A DNA stretch of 64,000 bases from Kitasatospora indigofera. GTDB lineage: Bacteria > Actinomycetota > Actinomycetes > Streptomycetales > Streptomycetaceae. How positions within the stretch are numbered: the stretch's first letter is position 1; every line of letters begins with the position of its first letter. Positions 57,832 to 64,000 of this stretch are shown here, in pieces. The position numbers and the translations under genes were made by a program. The notes beneath the pieces were generated by a model. It did not search any database. It worked only from the letters and a program-made list of their open reading frames with translations, and was not told where the DNA came from. Where the stretch lies: positions 62,001 through 126,000 of the forward strand of contig NZ_BNBO01000002.1 in NCBI RefSeq assembly GCF_014655955.1. Reading direction: 5' to 3'.

Positions 57832-58317
57832 ATGATCGTCAGAGTCGCCCGGGGCATGGACCTTGCCGGCTTCCTGGGCCTGGCCGGGCAGGTCGAGCAG
57901 TGGTTCGGGCCGATGGTGGACGATCCCGGGTTCCGGCGGGCCGTCGAGGAACACATCGGCCGGGGAGCGGCGCTGGTGGTGGACGCCCCCACGGGTGACC
58001 GGCTGCTCGGCGGTCTGCTCTTCGGGTCCGAACCCCCGCTGCACCACGTCCACTGGCTGGTCGTCTCCGAGGAGGCGCGCCGACTGGGGGTCGGGCGGGC
58101 GCTGATGGCGGAGGCCCTGGGCCGGTTCGCGGCCGGCGGCGGGACGGTCGAGGTGGTGACCTTCGGCGCCGGCCACCCGGGCGCCGAGGCGGGCGGGGCC
58201 CGGGCGTTCTACGAGGGCCTCGGGTTCACCCCCGGGGAGCCGGCCCCGGCGGGGCCGGAGGGCGGCTCCCGGCAGGTCTACCGGCGGCCCGTCGGCCGGC
58301 CGCTCGCCGGGCCGTGA
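57832..58317 (+). CDS. GNAT-family acetyltransferase
   Basis: A 161-aa protein. CoA-binding block LVVSEEARRLGVGRALMAEAL at about residues 80-98 and a C-terminal GARAFYEGLGFTPGE are typical of GNAT enzymes. The substrate is not known. CAGACT ends 6 bases before the ATG, and the start may be leaderless. The stop codon lies one base from the stop codon of the convergent LCP gene at 58319, which is unusually close. Confidence 0.86.
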   Translation: MIVRVARGMDLAGFLGLAGQVEQWFGPMVDDPGFRRAVEEHIGRGAALVVDAPTGDRLLGGLLFGSEPPLHHVHWLVVSEEARRLGVGRALMAEALGRFAAGGGTVEVVTFGAGHPGAEAGGARAFYEGLGFTPGEPAPAGPEGGSRQVYRRPVGRPLAGP

Positions 58318-58318
58318 C

Positions 58319-60073
58319 TCAACCGCCGCTGCCGTACGTCGTGTTGGCGCAGATGTCGTCGTCGGCGGAGCGGGCGTCGGCGGTGTCGGCGGGTGCCAGG
58401 GTGGGCGGCGGGGCGGGGGTGCCCGGGGCTCCGGAGGCGCCCGTGCCACCGCCGTTGGCGTCCGCGTAGTCCTTGCCCAGGACCAGGCTGATGCCCGCCG
58501 CACCGGTGGGGGTGAGGGTGGCGCCGGGGAAGAGCGCGGCCACCTTCTCGGCGTTGGCCTTCTGGCCGGAGCCGTACTCGACGACGGTGGTGGCGTGGTT
58601 GGTGGAGGGGGCTCCGGTGGTCTTGGTGACGGTGAACTTCGCGGCCTTGAGCGCCTCGGCCGCCTTGCCGGCGATGCCGTTGGCGGTGGTGCCGTTGTAG
58701 ACGGCGACCTTGATGCCGGTGCCGTTGCCGTCGGGGGCGGCGGGCGGCGCGGCCACCGTGCTGACCGGTGCGGCGGGCGCCGCCGGGCTCGCGGCGGGCG
58801 CCTCGGCCTGGCCGGTGGCGTCCTGGCCGTCGATGGTGCGGTCGGCCTTGAGGGTGGCCCAGAGGTTGTCGACGTTCGGGTGCACGAGGTCGATGTTCTC
58901 GCCGTGGTACTGCCAGCGGGGGGTCAGGAACTTCAGGTCGTGCATGTCGATGTTCTTCATCGACAGGCCGAAGGAGAGCAGCTTGTCCACGCTGTCGAGG
59001 CCGGGGTCGACGGTCATCGACTTGGTGGCGGCGTTGGCCAGCGGGAGCAGGGTGGTGGGGCTCAGGCCCTGCTTCTTCACCTTGGAGATGAGCGAGCCCA
59101 TGAACGCCTGCTGGCGCTTCATCCGGCCGATGTCGGAGCCGTCGCCGATGCCGTGCCGCAGCCGGACGTAGTCCAGCGCGAGCTGGCCGTCGACCTTCTG
59201 CTTGCCCATCGGCAGCACGACCTTGCCCTTCTTGCCGAGGTTCGGGTTGATGTCCCCCTCGTAGATGGCCTCGGGCAGGCAGACGTCGACGCCGTCGACG
59301 GCCTTGGTCATCGTGGAGAAGCCCTGGAAGTCGACCACGATGGTGTGGTCCACCCGGATGCCGGTCAGCTTCTCGACGGTGTTCTGGGCGCAGGCCGGGT
59401 TGCCCTCGGTGGTGCCGCCCAGCGCGAAGGCCTCGTTGAACAGCGCGCCGGTCTTCTCCTTGGTCCACTTGCCGCTGGGCAGCTTGCAGGAAGGCAGGGT
59501 GACCAGGGCGTTGCGCGGTATGGATATGCCCACGGCGTGCTTGTGGTCGGCGTAGACGTGCAGCAGGATCGTGGTGTCCGAGCGGGCGCCCTCGGAGTCG
59601 CCGCCGCCGAGGTCGCTGTTGCTGCCGCTGCGGCTGTCGGAGCCGAGCAGCAGGACGTTGACGGGCTTGTTGCCGTTGGCGTCGGCCTGCGCCTCGGGCG
59701 GGCGGTCGGTGGAGACGGCGTCCGGGTCGAAGCTCTTGATGTTGCCGTTGAACAGCAGGTAGACCGCGCCGCCGCCGGCGACCAGCAGCACCATGGCGCT
59801 GGCCGCCGTCCAGGCGATCAGCTTCTTCCGGCTCCGCTTCGGCTTGCGGCCACGACCGGCGGGGGCGGCGCCCCGGCCGTCACCCGGCGGCTGCGCGCCC
59901 CGGCCGCCACGCCCCTGTGCGGCCCGGCGGGCCTCCGCACGGCCGCCCGGTCTGGGTGCGGGCACGCCTGGCTCGGGCCTGGTCGCGGCGCCTGCGCGCA
60001 CGGCGCGGCCCGGCGCGGCGCCGGACTCCTCGCCGCCGCCCCCGTACGGGCCTTCGTTCCACTGCCCCGACAC
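58319..60073 (-). CDS. second LCP-family glycopolymer ligase
   Basis: A 584-aa paralogue of the LCP at 15149, with the same tail (VPAPRPGGRAEARRAAQGRG), transmembrane helix (about 84-104), LCP domain, LytR_C domain and C-terminal DDDICANTTYGSGG. Conserved blocks: LLLGSDSRSG, DTTILLHVYADH and YVRLRHGIGDGSDIGRM. The block ISIPRNALV has Asn where the other paralogue and the family have Asp (IPRD). The start is the GTG at 60073 with GAAAGG 8 bases upstream, matching the start context of the first gene. Two close LCPs in one window suggest duplication with later change of one copy. Confidence 0.93.
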   Translation of the reverse strand: MSGQWNEGPYGGGGEESGAAPGRAVRAGAATRPEPGVPAPRPGGRAEARRAAQGRGGRGAQPPGDGRGAAPAGRGRKPKRSRKKLIAWTAASAMVLLVAGGGAVYLLFNGNIKSFDPDAVSTDRPPEAQADANGNKPVNVLLLGSDSRSGSNSDLGGGDSEGARSDTTILLHVYADHKHAVGISIPRNALVTLPSCKLPSGKWTKEKTGALFNEAFALGGTTEGNPACAQNTVEKLTGIRVDHTIVVDFQGFSTMTKAVDGVDVCLPEAIYEGDINPNLGKKGKVVLPMGKQKVDGQLALDYVRLRHGIGDGSDIGRMKRQQAFMGSLISKVKKQGLSPTTLLPLANAATKSMTVDPGLDSVDKLLSFGLSMKNIDMHDLKFLTPRWQYHGENIDLVHPNVDNLWATLKADRTIDGQDATGQAEAPAASPAAPAAPVSTVAAPPAAPDGNGTGIKVAVYNGTTANGIAGKAAEALKAAKFTVTKTTGAPSTNHATTVVEYGSGQKANAEKVAALFPGATLTPTGAAGISLVLGKDYADANGGGTGASGAPGTPAPPPTLAPADTADARSADDDICANTTYGSGG

Positions 60074-60202
60074 AAGCGCACCTTTCACCGACGGAATCCG
60101 GTACGGACCTGAGCACCGTATCCATACAGACGCTCGAAAGATGGTCGGATGTTACACACAGGAAGGTTACCGAACGTCAACAGCCGCCCTGCGGAAGGGT
60201 GC

Positions 60203-61336
60203 TCACATGACGGACGGGGCCGCGAGAGCCCAGTGCCCGGGCGGCAGGAGCGGGGTGTCACGGATCTGCCGGCAGTCCCCGCAGAGGCCGTCGGACCGGG
60301 GACCAGACGTGATCAGCGGCCGGTCACAGCCCTCGCACTCGGGGTGCTCGGCGAGGGCGGGCGGCCGGGGCGGGGCGGGCCGGGGCTCGGGCGGGAGCTT
60401 GTCCTTGAGCCGGTACGTGAGCAGGGCGGCGGGGTTGCGGAGAGTGGCGGGCAGGCCCTGGGTGGCGGCCGCGACGATCTGTCCGTCGGTGGCGCCGCGG
60501 GCGAGCCACTCCTCGACCAGCGGGGCCAGGGCGGCCCGGTCGCGGGCGCCCAGGGTCAGCCGGTGGTCGGCGGCGGTGAGGCCGTGCAGGACGACCCTCG
60601 CGGCGGCACTGACCGGCCCGGGCGGGGTGCCAGGGGCGGCAGGGGCAGCAGGGGCGGGCAGGGCAGCAGGGGCGGCCGAGGTGACCGGGGCGACCGCCCC
60701 CGGCAGGGGCGCGGGCCGGGAGACCGTCCGGCGCCGGGGCCGCGCGGGCTCCGGCAGCAGGGGCTCCGGTTCGGGGCACGGGCCGGGCCTCGCGTCGGGC
60801 CCGTCGCCCGGAAGGGTGGTCAGTACTTCCCCCGTAGTAGTGACAACCCCGGTAGGGGTGGTTCCCGGGATCCCGGGGTGCGGGCCGCCGGGGTGCGGGT
60901 TCCCGGCCGCCGGGCGGCCGCCCGCACCGGGGCACTCGCCGGACCCGCCGGCTTCACCGACCTCACCGGGCTCGGCGGCCTCACCGGCCTCACCGGGCTC
61001 GGCGGGCTCGGCGGGCTCGGCGGCCTCGGCGGCCTCGGGGACGTACGGCGTCTCGTACACGTGGGAGACCGAGTGGATCCGGCCGGTCACCGCGTCCCGG
61101 ATCCTGACCACCCGGTAGTAGCCGCGCCGCGCCAGTTCACGCAGGCCGGAGCGGACGGCGTCCCGCCCGGTGGAGCGTTCGGCGGCCAGGGTGCGGATGT
61201 TCACGGTGTCGCCGTCGCGCAGCGACAGCAGCCGGAGCAGCAGCCCCAGGGCGTTGAAACTCAGGGCGGTGTCCCATACCACGCCGTTCGAGATCACGGT
61301 GTACCGGGACTTGTGAACGCTACGATGAATCCGCAA
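60203..61336 (-). CDS. winged-helix DNA-binding protein with C-terminal zinc-ribbon
   Basis: A 377-aa protein, TTG start with AAGGAG 6 bases upstream. The N-terminal 90 residues (LRIHRSVHKSRYTVISNGV, LSFNALGLLLRLLSL and GRDAVRSGLRELARRGYYRV) form a winged-helix domain of the kind seen in streptomycete replication-initiator-like or helix-turn-helix proteins. A long low-complexity middle (about 100-240; Glu/Ala/Pro repeats EPAEPAEPGEAGEAAEPGE) leads to a helical domain. The C-terminus has CEGCDRP and CGDCRQI, a zinc-ribbon-like pair. The function is unknown; DNA binding is inferred. Confidence 0.78.
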   Translation of the reverse strand: MRIHRSVHKSRYTVISNGVVWDTALSFNALGLLLRLLSLRDGDTVNIRTLAAERSTGRDAVRSGLRELARRGYYRVVRIRDAVTGRIHSVSHVYETPYVPEAAEAAEPAEPAEPGEAGEAAEPGEVGEAGGSGECPGAGGRPAAGNPHPGGPHPGIPGTTPTGVVTTTGEVLTTLPGDGPDARPGPCPEPEPLLPEPARPRRRTVSRPAPLPGAVAPVTSAAPAALPAPAAPAAPGTPPGPVSAAARVVLHGLTAADHRLTLGARDRAALAPLVEEWLARGATDGQIVAAATQGLPATLRNPAALLTYRLKDKLPPEPRPAPPRPPALAEHPECEGCDRPLITSGPRSDGLCGDCRQIRDTPLLPPGHWALAAPSVM

Positions 61337-61581
61337 CGGGGACTCCTTGGGCTTTGGTTCCTGTTGCCGCGCCCCGGGGTGTTGGCGCACCGCCGGGGTA
61401 TCAGCCTTACGTGGTCGATCAATCACGGACGGTAGCCCGGCCTCGCGCGCGCCGATGCCCGCCTTCACCCGTGGGAGTGGCTCCCGACCGAAGTCCTCCG
61501 GGCGGCGACCGGCCCGGCCCGGAATCGGCCGGGGGCGACCGGATCGGTGACCTCTCCCGACCGGTGAGCGAAGATGGATCG

Positions 61582-62436
61582 GTGACCACCACCCCGGGCC
61601 GGCCGACGCCCCGCACCCGCCTGATCGCCACCGACCTGGACGGCACCCTGCTCTGCGCCGGCGGCACCGTCTCCGCCCGCACCGCCGCCGCGCTGGCCGC
61701 CGCCGAGGCGGCCGGGATCCAGGTGGTGTTCGTCACCGGGCGCCCGCCGCGCTGGATGCAGCAGGTCAGCCCGCACGTCGGCGGTCACGGTGTGGCGATC
61801 TGCTCCAACGGCGGCGCGATCGTCGACGTCCGGCGCGGCGAGCTGCTGGAGACCTTCCCGCTGACCGCGGAGAACGCGCTCGCCGTGATCACCGCGCTGC
61901 GCGCCAAGCTGCCCGGCACCGCCTTCGCCTTCGAGTACCCGGGGGGCTTCGCCCGCGAGCCCGGCTACGAGGTGCGGATGTGGGGCTCGGACGAGAGCCA
62001 CCCGGTCGGCCCGGCCGAGGAGCTGCTCGGCCCGGGCGGCGAGGTCCGCGACCTGTTCAAACTGCTGGCCAAGCACCCCGACCTCGACCCGGACAAGCTG
62101 CTGAGCGAGGCCCGCAAGGCCGCCGGGCACCTCGCCGAGATCACCCGGTCCAGCCCGATCCCGCTGCTGGAGATCAGCGCGCCGGGCGTCACCAAGGCCA
62201 GCACGCTGGCCCGCTGGTGCGCCGGGCACGGCATCGACAGCGGCGAGGTGGTGGCCTTCGGCGACATGCCGAACGACCTGGAGATGCTGGCCTGGGCCGG
62301 CCGCGCCTACGCGGTGGCCAACGCCCACCCCGAGGTGCTCGCCGCCGTCGCCACGCACACCGTGAGCAACGAGCAGGACGGCGTGGCGACCGTGCTGGAG
62401 ACGCTGCTGGGCGGCACCGGGGACGCGCAGGCCTGA
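61582..62436 (+). CDS. Cof-type HAD-superfamily hydrolase, second copy
   Basis: A 284-aa phosphatase: motif I DLDGTLLCAG, motif II FVTGRPPRW, motif III Lys in GVTKASTLARW, motif IV AFGDMPNDLEMLAWAG. The layout is that of the HAD at 13948, with a conserved ending VSNEQDGVATVLE versus VSNDEDGVAVVLE there, so the two are paralogues. The GTG start at 61582 fits the family N-terminus, and the upstream open frame is not conserved. The stop is 16 bases from the stop of the P450 gene. The substrate is unknown. Confidence 0.9.
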   Translation: MTTTPGRPTPRTRLIATDLDGTLLCAGGTVSARTAAALAAAEAAGIQVVFVTGRPPRWMQQVSPHVGGHGVAICSNGGAIVDVRRGELLETFPLTAENALAVITALRAKLPGTAFAFEYPGGFAREPGYEVRMWGSDESHPVGPAEELLGPGGEVRDLFKLLAKHPDLDPDKLLSEARKAAGHLAEITRSSPIPLLEISAPGVTKASTLARWCAGHGIDSGEVVAFGDMPNDLEMLAWAGRAYAVANAHPEVLAAVATHTVSNEQDGVATVLETLLGGTGDAQA

Positions 62437-62452
62437 CCCCGGGCGGCCGGGC

Positions 62453-63829
62453 TCAGCCCGTCCGCCCCAGGCGCACCGGGAGGTGCCGGAGCCGGCGGCC
62501 CTCCGGCAGCGGGACGCGCTCCAGCTGCTCGGGCGGCACCGCGAGGGCGAGCCCGGGGTGGCGCCGCAGCAGCGCGGCCAGGGCCACCTCCGCCTCCTGC
62601 CGGGCCAGCCCGGCGCCGAGGCAGGAGTGGATGCCGTGGCCGAAGGCGACCTGCTGCTCGCCCGGGCCGGCCGGCTCGCGGGTCAGGTCGAGCCGCTCCG
62701 GGTGGGGGTGGCGGCGGGGGTCGAAGTTCGCCGCCACCAGGACGAGCTGCACCGCCTCGCCGCGCCGGATCCGGGTGTCCCGGAAGGTCAGGTCCTCGGT
62801 GGCCCAGCGCGGCCCGGTCAGCTGCACCGGGCCGCACCAGCGCACCAGCTCCTCGACGGCGCGCGGCCACAGCGCCGGATCGGCGTCGAGCCGGGCCCGC
62901 TCGGCGGGATGGCCGAGCAGCGCCGCCGCGCCGTTGGCGATCAGGTCCGCGGTGGGCCCGAGACCGGCCGCGACCAGCGCCAGCACCAGGCCGGCCACCT
63001 CCTCGTCGCTGATCCGCCCGCCGCCCGCCGCCGCCCCGCAGGCGGCCCCGGCCGCTCCCCCGCCCGCCGTCTCGTCGGGGCGCAGGAGGGCGCTGACCAG
63101 GTCGTCGACGGGCTCGGCCCGGCGCCGGGCGGCCAGCTCCCGCAGGCGGCCGGCCAGGGCGGCGGTGGCGGCGTCCGCGCGTCCGGCGGCCTGCTCGGCG
63201 CCCCAGTCGCGCCACAGCCCCCGGTCGGCCTCCGGCACCCCCACCAGCTCGGCGAGGACGCCGGTCGACAGCGGGTACGCGTAGTGCTCGACCAGGTCGA
63301 CCGCGCCGCCGACGGCGTGCCCGGGCAGGGCGTCCAGCAGCTCCTCCGCGATCCGCTCGACCCGGGGGCGCAGGGCCTGCAGCCGGCGGGCGGAGAGGGC
63401 CCGCGCGGCCGGCCGGCGCAGCCTGGTGTGGGCGGGCCGGTCGTTGTCCGGCAGCGATCCGGGCAGGAGCGGGCGGCCGGCGTCCCCGGGGGCCTGCCGC
63501 GCCTCCGGGGTCCCGGTGCACCCGGCCCCCTCGGCCGGCCGGCCGGGCACCGGGGCGGGGGAGTTGACGAACCGCTGGTCGCGCAGCAGCTCCCGGACGT
63601 CGTCGTGCCGGGTGACCAGCCAGACCGGCGCGCCGTCGGCCCCGCGGCCCCGGACGATCGGGCCCTGCTCACGCAGCCGCCCGTACCCGCCGACCGGGTC
63701 CGCGAGCAGGTCCGGATCGGTCACGCCCGGCTCGCCGGGATGCTTCCCCGCATGCTCACCGGGTCCGGCCGGGGCTGCCTCCCTGGCGGGGGGCACGGCG
63801 GTGGTGGCGGCAGTGGCGGGGGTGGGCAT
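62453..63829 (-). CDS. cytochrome P450
   Basis: A 458-aa class-I bacterial P450. The haem loop is FGHGIHSCLGAGLARQE with the Cys ligand, the ExxR of the K helix is EELVRWC, and the PERF-like segment is HPERLDLTREP. In the I helix the usual AGxE/D-T-T is AGLGPTAD: the acidic residue is Gly and the first Thr is Pro. The N-terminus has a Pro/Ala tail and no membrane anchor. No ferredoxin gene is adjacent. The ATG has GAGAGGA about 8 bases upstream. The substrate is unknown. Confidence 0.9.
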   Translation of the reverse strand: MPTPATAATTAVPPAREAAPAGPGEHAGKHPGEPGVTDPDLLADPVGGYGRLREQGPIVRGRGADGAPVWLVTRHDDVRELLRDQRFVNSPAPVPGRPAEGAGCTGTPEARQAPGDAGRPLLPGSLPDNDRPAHTRLRRPAARALSARRLQALRPRVERIAEELLDALPGHAVGGAVDLVEHYAYPLSTGVLAELVGVPEADRGLWRDWGAEQAAGRADAATAALAGRLRELAARRRAEPVDDLVSALLRPDETAGGGAAGAACGAAAGGGRISDEEVAGLVLALVAAGLGPTADLIANGAAALLGHPAERARLDADPALWPRAVEELVRWCGPVQLTGPRWATEDLTFRDTRIRRGEAVQLVLVAANFDPRRHPHPERLDLTREPAGPGEQQVAFGHGIHSCLGAGLARQEAEVALAALLRRHPGLALAVPPEQLERVPLPEGRRLRHLPVRLGRTG

Positions 63830-64000
63830 CGTCCGGTCCTCTCATCGGCGAACTGGTCCTACCGGCCCAACGACACCTGTTCGGGCCGGTAACGGCGCGC
63901 CCCGGCGTGCGGGCGGCGCCGCCCGTACGGTTCCCCCCTTCGGCCCAGTGGTCACACCGGGCCCAGCAGTCACAGCAGGCCGGCCGACGTGGCCGGGCCG
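63830..64000. other. upstream region of the P450 gene
   Basis: 171 bases to the window edge with no gene-like frame. On the minus strand TAGGAC lies about 25 bases before the P450 start and may be part of its promoter. Nothing else is seen. Confidence 0.35.

Overview
The window is high-GC DNA with the gene style of the Streptomycetaceae (Streptomyces or Kitasatospora). The evidence is very GC-rich codon third positions, leaderless starts, a SARP/AfsR-type regulator, an XRE-DUF5753-DUF397 protein, DUF6083 and DUF6153 proteins, a Spo0M protein and the block copper genes - DyP peroxidase - pheA - serS. I know that block from S. lividans/S. coelicolor (Sco, ECuC, DtpA region). Genus cannot be fixed without a search.

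Layout. 0-3.7 kb: a partial amidase and a small Cys protein, allantoicase (alc), a LysR regulator and an RsbW-like ATPase, all on the minus strand. 4-10.5 kb: a plus-strand extracytoplasmic copper operon (membrane protein, YcnI, Sco, PCuAC, CopC-CopD fusion, Tat-exported DyP peroxidase). 10.6-17 kb: pheA, a 1-kb gap holding a cluster of DnaA boxes, serS, a HAD phosphatase and an LCP cell-wall ligase. 17-24 kb: spo0M, a FadR-type GntR regulator with a CynX-type MFS transporter, and a two-pair ABC exporter operon. 24-28.4 kb: four tandem, overlapping genes for related single-span proteins with exported C-domains of unknown function. 28.6-33.3 kb: an eroded zone with an LLM oxidoreductase, a VapBC-type module, two decayed partial copies of the LLM/antitoxin junction and a sortase-type surface protein.

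33.3-43.5 kb is the most interesting part: an eight-gene, mostly translationally coupled biosynthetic operon. It encodes an ALA-synthase-type enzyme, a TauD dioxygenase, a KAS III homologue with a remodelled catalytic triad, an ATP-grasp ligase, a LuxC-like/PaaK-like fusion, a second ATP-grasp-like ligase, an MFS exporter and an MDR reductase. No carrier protein, PKS or NRPS module is present. It is followed by a LuxR-type regulator and a divergent AfsR-like SARP. I cannot assign this gene set to a known product. The simplest reading is a small amino-ketone-containing, amide-linked metabolite made by stand-alone ligases.

47.8-64 kb: small accessory genes (a 54-aa exported peptide, DUF5519, MarR with a GDSL esterase, DUF6083, a second metal-type DUF6153/lipoprotein pair, an astacin-like protease, GNAT and VOC enzymes, a fused XRE-DUF5753-DUF397 regulator), a second LCP ligase with an altered motif, a winged-helix protein, a second HAD phosphatase and a P450 with an unusual I-helix. 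All functions are inferred from sequence only.
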